Below are positions 41,901 to 50,271 of a stretch of DNA of 64,000 bases, piece by piece; the first letter of the stretch is position 1; each line of letters begins with the position of its first letter. Source of the DNA: Paractinoplanes atraurantiacus. Lineage in GTDB: Bacteria > Actinomycetota > Actinomycetes > Mycobacteriales > Micromonosporaceae. The notes beneath the pieces are model-generated. The model did not search any database. It was not told where the DNA came from and saw nothing but the letters and a program-made list of their open reading frames with translations. Both the position numbers and the translations under genes were made by a program. The stretch lies in assembly GCF_900215205.1 (NCBI RefSeq), contig NZ_OBDY01000006.1:327942-391941 (forward strand), given 5' to 3'.

Positions 41901-42529
41901 ACGGACCACCGGCGGGCTAGTGCCGTCGCGCCAAGGAAGGCCAGGAGAACGAGCGCGGCCTCGGCCGAGATCACGGCCGGGGTGAGACGGAAGTCCAGCG
42001 CCCAGCCGACGGCGACGGCCGCCGCGATTCCGGCCCCGAATGCCGGTGGCAACAGCACCGTCATCCGTGCCGCGGTGTGCCGGATGCGGGGCACGTCGCG
42101 CAGGGCTACCCGCACGGCGACCACAGCGCCGGCGACCACGATCGCCACTATGCCGCCGTAGAAGGCGCCGGCGGCCAGCCACACCGGCACGTGCACTCCT
42201 CGCGGTAGGTCGAACGCGGCCACGAATGCCTGGTGCAGCCCGAGCACAACCACGTAGCCCACCACGAGCGCGATCACAGCCCCGGCAGTGGCGACGCCGA
42301 ACAGGGCGCCGTAGCGCGGGGTGGTGCGCTCCACACCCGCCTCCTCGGCCAGGTTGCGGGCGAAGCCGGCCGGGTCGGTTCCGAGAAGCTCGGCCGGTGT
42401 CAGCCCGTCGGCGTCCGCCGCTTCGAGGTCGGCCCGCAGGTCGGCGCCGAGGGTGGCCCGATCGCGCTGGTGAACGCCGAGAGCGCGCCACTCCCGGTCG
42501 GCGGTGGCGAGGACGCTGTCGATGGTCAT
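41861..42529 (-). CDS. HAAS-type membrane protein, PadR partner
   Basis: 222 residues. N-terminal 70 residues (VLATADREWRALGVHQRDRATLGADLRADLEAADADG, FARNLAEEAGV) are an HAAS-like signalling region, followed by four helices. Such proteins are usually encoded with PadR regulators and thought to act in membrane signalling. GGAGA precedes ATG 42529 by seven bases. The start overlaps the padR stop (ATGA). Confidence 0.75.
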   Translation of the reverse strand: MTIDSVLATADREWRALGVHQRDRATLGADLRADLEAADADGLTPAELLGTDPAGFARNLAEEAGVERTTPRYGALFGVATAGAVIALVVGYVVVLGLHQAFVAAFDLPRGVHVPVWLAAGAFYGGIVAIVVAGAVVAVRVALRDVPRIRHTAARMTVLLPPAFGAGIAAAVAVGWALDFRLTPAVISAEAALVLLAFLGATALARRWSVYTPLSVRESAEN

Positions 42530-42903
42530 CGATCGTCTCCTGATTCGCTGGTGCGGACGTCGACCGCCGCGTTCACAACGCCGGCGAACTGGATCCATTG
42601 CTTCCGCCAGATCGTCAGCCGCTCGCGACCGGCGTCGGTCACCCGGTAGACCTTCCGGGGTGGGCCGGTCGGACTCGGCTGTGGCACGTCGGAAACCAGA
42701 CCGAGGCGGCGCAGGCGGGTGACCAGCGGATAAACGGTGCCGTAGCTGACGGCGCCGAAGCCTGAGGACTCGAGCCGGCGCACCAGCTCGTACCCGTGTG
42801 CGGGTTCCTCGGTGAGCAACGCGAGCAGGCACATGTCCAGGCAGCCGCGCAGGAGTTGCGCCTGTCGCTCGGCGGCTTCGTCCGGGCCCTCTGCCGCTAT
42901 CAT
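42526..42903 (-). CDS. PadR-family regulator
   Basis: 125 residues: LLRGCLDMCLLALLTEEPAHGYELVRRLESSGFGAVSYGTVYPLVTRLRRLGLV, the PadR winged helix, then GPPRKVYRVTDAGRERL and a C-terminal dimer helix. Start ATG 42903. Two inverted repeats with the same 13-bp spacing overlap the promoter (42894-42945). Confidence 0.88.
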   Translation of the reverse strand: MIAAEGPDEAAERQAQLLRGCLDMCLLALLTEEPAHGYELVRRLESSGFGAVSYGTVYPLVTRLRRLGLVSDVPQPSPTGPPRKVYRVTDAGRERLTIWRKQWIQFAGVVNAAVDVRTSESGDDR

Positions 42904-42945
42904 GCGCCACATAATAGCGGAGGTACCAGGTGCAGCCTAGTACCT
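42894..42945. promoter_or_regulatory. twin inverted repeats at padR promoter
   Basis: CCGCTAT-N13-ATAGCGG (42894-42920) and AGGTAC-N13-GTACCT (42921-42945) lie end to end. The first overlaps the padR start, the second the stop of the FAD monooxygenase. Candidate PadR operators. Confidence 0.55.
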
Positions 42946-44169
42946 TGGCCGAAGGTAGCCGTCGGGGCGGATCAGCAGCGATTCGTCGCCCGGTAGGGGG
43001 ATCGGGCGGCCGGCGTGCAGGAGCGGGAACGTGGAAGCCGGGGCGCGGCCGCCCGAGGGGTAGGCCACCGACAGGCCGCTGATCTGCTGGGCCAGGCCGA
43101 GGTTGATGCCGGGCTGGGCGACCATCGCGGACACGGCGGCGCGCAGCGCGGCGCCCTCGGGGGTGATGGCCGTGAGCAGGACGGTCTGGGCCTGGGTGTC
43201 GGCGGCCACCGCCTCGGACACCGGGCGGCGCTCGGACTCGTACGTGTCCAGGAAGGTCGACGGGGCCTCGCCGCGGATGACCGCGGCCAGTTTCCAGCCC
43301 AGGTTCATGGCGTCCTGGATGCCGGTGTTGAGGCCTACGCCGCCGGTGGGGAAGTGGATGTGGGCGGCGTCGCCCGCCAGCAGGACCCGGCCCGCCCGGT
43401 ACGCCGAGGCCATGCGGGTGGCGTTGCCGAAGCGGGACAGCCAGTACGCCTCGCGCAGGCCGAAGTCGCCCCCGGTGACCCGGATGAGGAAGTCGCGCAG
43501 GTCCTCGACGGGGAACGGCGCCGCCGTGTCCTGGTGCTGCGGGTCGTAGCCGGCGACCCGGAAGCGGCCCCCGGGTGCGGGCGCCAGGATCAGCGAGCCG
43601 GCCGGGCCGACCACCGAGAAGCCGGGCGGCGGCGGGTCGTCCAGCACCGCGTCGGCGACGAACGCCACCACGCTGCCGCCGGTGCCGGGGAAGCCGATGC
43701 CGGCCGCCTTGCGGACGGCCGAGCCGCCGCCGTCGGCGCCGACCACGTACCGGGCCTCGACGCCGTCGACGACCACGTGATCGTCGTAGGCGTGCACCGC
43801 ACCGACCGGGTGGCCGCGCTCGATGCGTACACCCAAGCGAAGAGCGTGCTCCTCCAGCGCGGCCTCCGTCCGGGTCTGCGGAACGGCCAGCATGAACGGG
43901 TACGGGGTGTCGAGCGCCGTCAGGTCCAGGCGGCTCGGCAGGAAGCCCCAATGCCAGGTGGGCAGCGGCTTGCCCGCCTTCAGCAGCGGCTCGGCCACCC
44001 CGCGCATGGCCAGCACCTCCAGGGTGCGCGCGTGCACGCCCATCGCCTTCGAGAACTCCGCGGGTGCGGGGCGCCGCTCCAGCACCGTGACCGACAGGCC
44101 CGCCAGGGCCAGTTCCGCCGACAACCACAGGCCGGTGGGCCCGGCGCCGACAACGATGACGTCTTCCAT
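42937..44169 (-). CDS. FAD-dependent aromatic monooxygenase (PHBH type)
   Basis: 410-residue flavoprotein hydroxylase of the PheA/TetX/Rox group. DVIVVGAGPTGLWLSAELALAG at the N-terminus (GxGxxG), YVVGADGGGSAVRKAAGI (DG motif), and AGRVLLAGDAAHIHFPTGGVGLNTGIQDAMNLGWKL (GD motif). The end is LLIRPDGYLRPRY, lacking about 60 residues of the thioredoxin-like C-terminus of some homologues; activity is still possible. ATG 44169 has no strong ribosome site. May inactivate an antibiotic or act in aromatic metabolism. Confidence 0.85.
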   Translation of the reverse strand: MEDVIVVGAGPTGLWLSAELALAGLSVTVLERRPAPAEFSKAMGVHARTLEVLAMRGVAEPLLKAGKPLPTWHWGFLPSRLDLTALDTPYPFMLAVPQTRTEAALEEHALRLGVRIERGHPVGAVHAYDDHVVVDGVEARYVVGADGGGSAVRKAAGIGFPGTGGSVVAFVADAVLDDPPPPGFSVVGPAGSLILAPAPGGRFRVAGYDPQHQDTAAPFPVEDLRDFLIRVTGGDFGLREAYWLSRFGNATRMASAYRAGRVLLAGDAAHIHFPTGGVGLNTGIQDAMNLGWKLAAVIRGEAPSTFLDTYESERRPVSEAVAADTQAQTVLLTAITPEGAALRAAVSAMVAQPGINLGLAQQISGLSVAYPSGGRAPASTFPLLHAGRPIPLPGDESLLIRPDGYLRPRY

Positions 44170-44259
44170 AACTGTGCACTACGCGGGGAAGGGGCCAGTG
44201 TTCAAAGCCAGGGACCGCCACCGGGGCGGGACCAGGGGGACGGCGGCGAGGCTGGGGGC

Positions 44260-44718
44260 ATGGCTGATTTCAAGATTGAGGTCGTGGTCCTGCCCGTCTC
44301 GGACGTCGAGGTGTCCAAGGAATTCTTCGCCGGCCTCGGCTGGCGCCAGGACACCGACTACACCGGCGCCGACGGCCTGCGGCTGGTCGCCTTCACCCCG
44401 CCCCGGTCGGCGGCGTCGATCATGCTGGGCAACGCCGTCACCGAGGAGAAGCCGGGCACCGCGCAGAGCATCACGCTGGTCACCTCCGACATCTACGAGG
44501 CCCGCGACGAGCTGGCCGGCAAAGGTGTCGACGTGAGCGACGTATTCCACGACAAGGGCGGTGTCTTCCATCACGCCGGCACCGCCGACCGCCTGCCGGG
44601 GGCGCACCCGCAGCGCAAGTCGTACAGCTCCTGGTTCTCCTTCGCCGACCCCGACGGCAACCTGTTCTTCGTGCAGGAGGTCACGACACGGCATCCCGGC
44701 CGGACCTGGGACGAGTAG
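44260..44718 (+). CDS. VOC-family protein
   Basis: 152 residues: IEVVVLPVSDVEVSKEFFAGLGWRQDTDY, VAFTPPRSAASIMLG, ITLVTSDIYEARDELAGKGVDVSDVFHD, FSFADPDGNLFFVQEV. Close paralogue of the protein at 48929. ATG 44260 follows GGGGG. Unknown ligand. Half-sites CCAGGG occur twice just upstream; a perfect hairpin follows the stop. Confidence 0.8.
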   Translation: MADFKIEVVVLPVSDVEVSKEFFAGLGWRQDTDYTGADGLRLVAFTPPRSAASIMLGNAVTEEKPGTAQSITLVTSDIYEARDELAGKGVDVSDVFHDKGGVFHHAGTADRLPGAHPQRKSYSSWFSFADPDGNLFFVQEVTTRHPGRTWDE

Positions 44719-44720
44719 GG

Positions 44721-44745
44721 GACCCTGGTTCGGGGGACCAGGGTC
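44721..44745. promoter_or_regulatory. inverted repeat GACCCTGG-N9-CCAGGGTC
   Basis: Perfect 8-bp arms starting two bases after the VOC stop and 45 bases before the reductase start. It could be an operator or a terminator. A related pair is at 48851-48869. Confidence 0.55.
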
Positions 44746-44789
44746 AGCCACGGGGCTCTGAAGAAAGCTGAGTGTACGAAGATCTGTGT

Positions 44790-46130
44790 ATGCAGAGTTT
44801 CGACGTGGTGGTGGTCGGTGCCGGTCCCGGCGGCGAGGTGGCCGCCGGGAAGCTGGCCGAGGCGGGTCTGAGCGTGGCGATCGTGGAGGGTGACAAGGTC
44901 GGCGGGGAGTGCTCCTTCTACGCCTGCATCCCGTCCAAGGCGCTGCTGCGGCCGGGCGAGCTGCTGGCCGAGGCGCGCACGACCGCCGGTGTCGTCGCCG
45001 GGCCGCTCGACGTGCCGGCTGTGCTGGCCAACCGCGACGAGCTCATCGGCCATCTCGACGACGGCTACCAGGTGCCCTGGCTCACCGATCGGGGCATCAC
45101 GCTGATCCGGGGCTGGGGCAGGCTCGCGGGTGAGCGGCGGGTCGCGGTCGGCGACGAGATCATCGAGGCCCGCCGGGCGGTGATCCTGGCCGGTGGCACC
45201 CGCGCGGCGCTGCCGGAGATCGAGGGCCTGGCCGAGGCGAAGCCGTGGACCAACCGGGAGGCGACGACGGCGCGGGCGGTTCCCGCCTCGCTGATCGTCA
45301 TCGGGGGCGGTGTGGTCGGTGCCGAGCTGAGCCAGGCGTACTCCTCGCTGGGGGCGCGGGTCACGCTGATCGTCGGCGATCACGGCCTGCTGCCCCGGGA
45401 GGAGCCTTTCGCGGGGGAGCAGGTCGGTGCGTACCTCCGCAAGCAGGGTGTGGAGATCCATGAAAAAGCCATGGCGATTTCCGTACGCCGTGACGACGGC
45501 GGCGTGACTGTGGGGCTCAGCGACGGCGGCTCGGTGCGGGCCGACGAGATCCTCGTGGCGACCGGGCGGACGCCTCAGACGCGCGACCTGGGACTGGAGA
45601 CGGACGGCTACATCGCCGTCGACGAGCGGATGCGGGTGCCGGGGCGCGACTGGCTCTACGCGATCGGTGACCTGAACGGCAAGGCGCTGTTCACGCACAT
45701 GGCCAAATATCAGGCCGGCATCGCGGCCGGCGAGATCCTGGGCCGCGGCATCGTCACCGAGCACCTGGCCGACGGCCCGAACTCGCCGCGTGTCATCTTC
45801 ACCGAGCCTCAGGTGGCGGCGGTCGGCTACACGGCGAAGACGGCGGAGGAGGCCGGCCTGAGCATCCGCGTCGTCGACGTGGAGACCGACGGCAACGCGG
45901 GTGGCCGCTTCTCCGGCGGCGCCGGCGGCACCAGCCGGTTCGTCATCGACACCGACCGCGACGTGCTGGTCGGCGTGACCATCACCGGCGCCGCCGTGGC
46001 CGACTTCCTCCAGGCGGCCACCATCGCCATCGTCGGCGAGGTGCCGATCCGGCGGCTGCGGCACGCGATCCCGGCCTTCCCGACCCGCAGCGAGATCTGG
46101 CTCAACCTGTTCAACGCCCTGGGCATCTGA
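44790..46130 (+). CDS. FAD/NAD(P) disulfide oxidoreductase (class I)
   Basis: 446 residues. FAD-binding SFDVVVVGAGPGGEVAAGKLAEAG; redox pair GGECSFYACIPSKALL (Cys-x4-Cys, with SFYA instead of the usual LNVG); NAD site LIVIGGGVVGAELSQAYSSLGA; dimer domain ending LRHAIPAFPTRSEIW with the catalytic His. Relatives include dihydrolipoamide dehydrogenase and mercuric/mycothione reductases; partner unknown. ATG 44790 or GTG 44772. Ends one base before the LAL gene. Confidence 0.88.
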   Translation: MQSFDVVVVGAGPGGEVAAGKLAEAGLSVAIVEGDKVGGECSFYACIPSKALLRPGELLAEARTTAGVVAGPLDVPAVLANRDELIGHLDDGYQVPWLTDRGITLIRGWGRLAGERRVAVGDEIIEARRAVILAGGTRAALPEIEGLAEAKPWTNREATTARAVPASLIVIGGGVVGAELSQAYSSLGARVTLIVGDHGLLPREEPFAGEQVGAYLRKQGVEIHEKAMAISVRRDDGGVTVGLSDGGSVRADEILVATGRTPQTRDLGLETDGYIAVDERMRVPGRDWLYAIGDLNGKALFTHMAKYQAGIAAGEILGRGIVTEHLADGPNSPRVIFTEPQVAAVGYTAKTAEEAGLSIRVVDVETDGNAGGRFSGGAGGTSRFVIDTDRDVLVGVTITGAAVADFLQAATIAIVGEVPIRRLRHAIPAFPTRSEIWLNLFNALGI

Positions 46131-46131
46131 G

Positions 46132-48837
46132 ATGGAGACGCTTCTGCGCGGGCGGCGCCGCGAACAGGAGGAGCTCGACCGGCTGCTGCGCGACATCCGG
46201 TCCGGCCAGAGCCGGGTACTGGTGCTGCGCGGCGAGGCCGGCGCCGGCAAGACGGCCCTGCTCGACTATCTGGTCGAGACGGCCTCGGGTGAGCGGGTCG
46301 CCCGCACGGCCGGGGTCGAGCCGGAGACCGAGATCGCCTACTCCGGGCTCCAGCAGCTGTGCGCGCCGCTGCTGGACCATCTCGAGCGGCTGCCCGAACC
46401 GCAGCGGCAGGCCCTGGCCACCGGCTTCGGGCTGGCCGGCGGCGACCCGCCGGACGCACTGATCGTCGGGCTGGCCGTGCTCGGCCTGTTCGCCGAGGCC
46501 GGCGCCGAGCAGCCGCTGCTCTGCGTCGTCGACGACGTGCAGTGGCTCGACCGGATGTCCGAGGTGATCCTCACCTTCGTGGCCCGGCGGCTCGACTCCG
46601 AGTCGGTCGCGCTGGTCTTCGGCGCCCGCAGCCCCGGCGACGAGCAGCTCCTGGGCGGGCTGCCCGAGCTGCGCGTCGAGGGCCTGCCCGACGCCGACGC
46701 GCGGGCCCTGCTCGACTCGGTGCTGCCGAGCCGGGTCGACGCCCGCGTCCGCGACCGTATCGTGGCCGAGACCCGCGGCAACCCCCTCGCGCTGCTGGAA
46801 CTGCCCCGCGGGCTCAGCCCGGCCGAGCTGGCGTTCGGCTTCGGGCTGCACAGCGCCGCGCCGCTGGCCGGGCGGGTGGAGGCCGGCTTCGAGCGGCGCA
46901 TCGCGGCCCTGCCCGGCGAGACCCGCACGGTGCTGCTGGCGGCCGCGGTCGAGCCGATCGGCGACGTGCCGCTGCTGTGGCGCGCCCTCGACCGGCTCGG
47001 CGTCGGCGTGGACGCGGCCGGGCCGGCCGAGACGGCCGGCTTGGTCGAGTTCGGCACCCGGGTCCGCTTCCGGCATCCGCTCGTCCGCTCGGCCGCCTGG
47101 CGCTCGGCGCCCCTGGCCGATCTGCGCCGGGTGCACGCCGCGCTGGCCCAGGTGACCGACCCGGCCCACGAGCCCGACCGGCGGGCCTGGCACCGCGCGC
47201 ACGCCGCGGTCGGCCCCGACGAGGAGGTGGCGGCCGAGCTGGAGGAGTCGGCCGGCCGGGCGCTGGCCCGGGGTGGCCGCTCGGCGGCGGCCGCCTTCCT
47301 GGAACGGGCGGCCCAGCTGACCCCCGAACCGGGACCCCGGGCCGGCCGGGCCCTGGCCGCCGCGTGGGCCCAGTTCTCGGCGGGCGCCCCGGCCCAGGTG
47401 CCCGAGCTGCTGGCGGCGGCCGAGCTGGGCCCGCTCGACCCGCTGCAGCAGGCCGACGTCGAGGTGCTGCGCTCGCAGCTGGCGTTCGCCCTCAACCCGG
47501 GCCGCTCGGCCGTCGAGCCTCTTCTCGGCGCGGCCCGCCGGCTCGTCGACCTCGACCGGGCCGCGGCCGTCCGCACCTACTTCGCCGCGGCCGGGGCGGC
47601 GGTGCACGCCGGCGGGCTCGGCGGCGACGACCTGCGCCGGGTCGCGGCCGAGGCCCGGACGCTGCCCGCCGACGAGACCGCGGTCGGCCGGTTGCTGACC
47701 GGCATCGTCGCGTGGGCCCTGGACGGCCCCGTGCCCGCGATCCCGCTGCTGGCCGGCGCGGCCGGCGCCTTCGTCGACGACGAGGACCTGGCCTCGCTCT
47801 GGATGCTCGTGCCGGCGCTGAACGAGGCCCGCGACGACGAGGCGTTCCACCGGCTCACCGAACGCGCCGTCCGGCTGGTCCGTGACGGCGCCCTGGCCCT
47901 CTCGGGCCGGCCGGCCGCGCTCACCTTCCGGGCCGGCGCGCTGCTGCACGCGGGCCGGTTCGCCGACGCCTCCGTGCTGGTCGACGAGGCCAAGGCGTTC
48001 CATCAGGCGACCGGCATGTACGCGCCGCCCGGCGCCGAGCTCTCCCTGGTGGTCTACCGGGAGCCCGAGGATCAGGCGCGGGCGATGCTCGACGCGATCG
48101 GCCAGGCCGCGGCGGAGCGGAGCGAGGGCCGCGTGGTCGCCCACGTCGCGTACCACCGGGCCCTGCTGAACAACCAGCACGGCCGCTACCAGGCCGCGGT
48201 GGCCGCCGCGCGCGCCGCGCTGGAGCATCCCGACCTCGGCATCCACCGCTGGGTGCTCAACGAGCTGGTCGAGGCGGCCGCCCGCTCCGGTGACAAGGCG
48301 ACAGCGGCCGAGGCCCGCGATCGCATCGCCGAGCTGACCGCGGCCCATCCCACGGCGTGGGCGCGCGGCGAGCTGGCTCTGGCCAACGCCCTAACCGGGC
48401 CGGACGAGGAGCAGTTCCGCGAGGCGCTGCGACTTCTGCCGGCGTCGCGGCTCGGGCTCGAAGTGGCCAGGGTCCGATTGCTGTACGGCGAGTGGCTGCG
48501 CCGCGAGAACCGCCGCACCGACGCCCGCGCGCACCTGCGGGCCGCGCACGAGGCGTTCACCACCATGGGCGCGGTCGCGTTCGCCGAGCGCGCCGGCCGG
48601 GAGCTGACCGCCACCGGCGAGACCGTCCGGTCCCGTACGGCGGCCGCCGCCCCGGACTCGCTGACCGGCCAGGAGTCGCAGATCGCGCGGCTGGCCGTGT
48701 CCGGGCGGACCAACCCGGAGATCGGCGCCGTGCTCTTCCTGAGCCCGCGCACGGTCGAGTGGCACCTGCGGAAGATCTTCACCAAGCTCGGCATCACCTC
48801 GCGCCGGGAGCTCGCCAGGGCGCTGTCCGACCGGTGA
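46132..48837 (+). CDS. LAL-type LuxR transcriptional regulator
   Basis: 901-residue MalT/LAL regulator. Walker A GEAGAGKT at 34-41, Walker B LLCVVDDVQWLD near 120, long helical (TPR-like) middle, and C-terminal LuxR helix-turn-helix: LTGQESQIARLAVSGRTNPEIGAVLFLSPRTVEWHLRKIFTKLGITSRREL at 842-895. ATP-dependent regulator, ligand unknown. It sits between a VOC-reductase pair and another VOC gene, all in one direction. A paralogue of the same length is at 59131-61839. Confidence 0.92.
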   Translation: METLLRGRRREQEELDRLLRDIRSGQSRVLVLRGEAGAGKTALLDYLVETASGERVARTAGVEPETEIAYSGLQQLCAPLLDHLERLPEPQRQALATGFGLAGGDPPDALIVGLAVLGLFAEAGAEQPLLCVVDDVQWLDRMSEVILTFVARRLDSESVALVFGARSPGDEQLLGGLPELRVEGLPDADARALLDSVLPSRVDARVRDRIVAETRGNPLALLELPRGLSPAELAFGFGLHSAAPLAGRVEAGFERRIAALPGETRTVLLAAAVEPIGDVPLLWRALDRLGVGVDAAGPAETAGLVEFGTRVRFRHPLVRSAAWRSAPLADLRRVHAALAQVTDPAHEPDRRAWHRAHAAVGPDEEVAAELEESAGRALARGGRSAAAAFLERAAQLTPEPGPRAGRALAAAWAQFSAGAPAQVPELLAAAELGPLDPLQQADVEVLRSQLAFALNPGRSAVEPLLGAARRLVDLDRAAAVRTYFAAAGAAVHAGGLGGDDLRRVAAEARTLPADETAVGRLLTGIVAWALDGPVPAIPLLAGAAGAFVDDEDLASLWMLVPALNEARDDEAFHRLTERAVRLVRDGALALSGRPAALTFRAGALLHAGRFADASVLVDEAKAFHQATGMYAPPGAELSLVVYREPEDQARAMLDAIGQAAAERSEGRVVAHVAYHRALLNNQHGRYQAAVAAARAALEHPDLGIHRWVLNELVEAAARSGDKATAAEARDRIAELTAAHPTAWARGELALANALTGPDEEQFREALRLLPASRLGLEVARVRLLYGEWLRRENRRTDARAHLRAAHEAFTTMGAVAFAERAGRELTATGETVRSRTAAAAPDSLTGQESQIARLAVSGRTNPEIGAVLFLSPRTVEWHLRKIFTKLGITSRRELARALSDR

Positions 48838-48846
48838 CTTACGGGG

Positions 48847-48869
48847 GACACCCAGGGTGTCACCCTGGG
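48847..48869. promoter_or_regulatory. overlapping dyads upstream of VOC gene
   Basis: GACACCCAGGGTGTC (48847-48861) is a perfect odd palindrome, and CCCAGGG-N5-CCCTGGG (48851-48869) is an alternative hairpin. It lies 60 bases before the VOC start and carries the CCAGGGT/ACCCTGG pair also found at 44721-44745. Confidence 0.55.
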
Positions 48870-48928
48870 GCGATCGGGGCGCTCCGCGCGGGATCGTGGG
48901 ACTCGATTCCACACCAAGGGAGCGCACG

Positions 48929-49375
48929 ATGGTGGACTACCAGCTCGAGCTGATCGTTCTGCCGGTCAGCGACGTCGACCGGTCCAAGGCGTTCTTCAAA
49001 CGCATCGGATTCCGCGAGGACCTCGACTACATCGACGGGGAGGACTTCCGGGTCGTGCACTTCACGCCGCCCGGCTCGCCGTGCTCGATCGTGGTGGGCA
49101 CCGGCATCGGCACGGCCGCGCCGGGCACGGTGGAGAACATCCACCTGACCGTGAAGGACATCGAGGAGGCGCGGGCCGACCTGATCGGCCGGGGCGTCGA
49201 GGTCAGCGAGATCTTCCATGACGAGGACGGGGTGTTCCACCACGCCGGCACCGACAAGCGGGCGCCGGGGCTCTACCCGGGCCGGGCGTCGTACGGCTCG
49301 TTCGCCTCGTTCACCGACCCGGACGGCAACGGCTTCCTCCTGCAGGAGGTCACCGAGCGTTACCCCGGTCGCTAG
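48929..49375 (+). CDS. VOC-family protein, paralogue of 44260
   Basis: 148 residues: YQLELIVLPVSDVDRSKAFFKRIGFREDLDYIDGE, VVHFTPPGSPCSIVVG, VFHHAGTDKRAPGLYPGR, FTDPDGNGFLLQEVTERYPGR. Shares FHHAGT and PGR motifs with the first VOC protein of the locus. AAGGGAG precedes ATG 48929 by about eight bases. Its TAG lies in CTAG shared with the convergent gene. Confidence 0.82.
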   Translation: MVDYQLELIVLPVSDVDRSKAFFKRIGFREDLDYIDGEDFRVVHFTPPGSPCSIVVGTGIGTAAPGTVENIHLTVKDIEEARADLIGRGVEVSEIFHDEDGVFHHAGTDKRAPGLYPGRASYGSFASFTDPDGNGFLLQEVTERYPGR

Positions 49376-50139
49376 GAGAGGCGGCCCTCGTCGCGGCCGG
49401 GCGGCTGGTCGTCGTACTGACCGGAGCGCCCGTGATAGGACTTGCCGCCCGACGGGTAGGGCCACGCGTTGGGCCGGCAGCCGTGCATGCCGAGGGTCTG
49501 CTGCTGCATCACCGGCGCCGGCTTGCCGGTGCCCGGGCAGAGCTCGTGCCCGTGCCCGAGCCGGTGGCCGACCTCGTGGTTCACCATGTACTGCCGGTAG
49601 ACGCCCAGGCCCGCGGCGTAGCCGGGCACGCCCTTGACCCAGCGGGCGACGTTGAGCACCACGGCATCGTCGTTGCGGCACGACGTGTAGCCGTCGGCGA
49701 GGTCACCGCACAGCCGGTCGCGGGTGTCCGGCGTCGCCAGGAAGATCGTGAAGTCGTACGGCTGCCCGGGACCGACCCTCTGCAGCCGCAGGCTGCCGCC
49801 GCCGATCCAGCTGCGACGGTCGGACAGGATGCCGGTGATCGCCTCCGCGAAGGCCGGCGTGGACAGGTTGCGGATGTCGGTCTCGACCGCGACCCGGTAG
49901 CGCAGCAGCCGCCCGCCTGTGCCCGCCGCCGGCGAGGTCTGCCCGGCCGCGACGAACCACTTCGCGGCCCCGTGCGCCGGATAGGTGACGAGCTTCTGTT
50001 TCGGCGGTGGCAGCTCCGCGGGCGCCGTCGCCGGGGCCGGCGCGCCGGGGGTGTGGACGGTCGCCCCAACGGGAGCGTCCGAGGTTCCACACGCCGCTAC
50101 GGAGGCGCACAGCAACCCCGCGATCACCCATCGGTACAT
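49372..50139 (-). CDS. DUF3152 lipoprotein with metzincin-like zinc motif
   Basis: 255-residue surface lipoprotein. Signal with lipobox ASVAACGTS at 12-20; Pro/Ala linker; DUF3152 domain from about 55 (FAEAITGILSDRRSWIGGG ... CRNDDAVVLNVARWVKG). NHEVGHRLGHGHELCPG contains HExxHxxGxxH, the full metzincin zinc-ligand pattern, near residue 185. Probably an extracellular metalloprotease-like protein; substrate unknown. ATG 50139 follows AAAGGGG. Confidence 0.8.
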   Translation of the reverse strand: MYRWVIAGLLCASVAACGTSDAPVGATVHTPGAPAPATAPAELPPPKQKLVTYPAHGAAKWFVAAGQTSPAAGTGGRLLRYRVAVETDIRNLSTPAFAEAITGILSDRRSWIGGGSLRLQRVGPGQPYDFTIFLATPDTRDRLCGDLADGYTSCRNDDAVVLNVARWVKGVPGYAAGLGVYRQYMVNHEVGHRLGHGHELCPGTGKPAPVMQQQTLGMHGCRPNAWPYPSGGKSYHGRSGQYDDQPPGRDEGRLS

Positions 50140-50271
50140 CTTTGTCCCCTTTCCGCCGCACGAGCCTGCCCTATGTGACGGCGGGTACCTGTGGCCGAGG
50201 TTGCAGAGCATGAGACTCGACACAGGACGGATCTTGAACACGAAAGGGGTCAGCCCGTCGGGGAGGGCATG

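Noticed and set aside
41861..44221. 786-codon minus-strand frame joining a long leader to the HAAS protein
   Set aside because: The leader is antisense or off-frame to PadR and the FAD monooxygenase; HAAS start at 42529 has a ribosome site.
46111..48348. 745-codon minus-strand frame opposite the first LAL gene
   Set aside because: Same effect of high GC; no domain-like segments, low-complexity Gly/Arg/Val composition.
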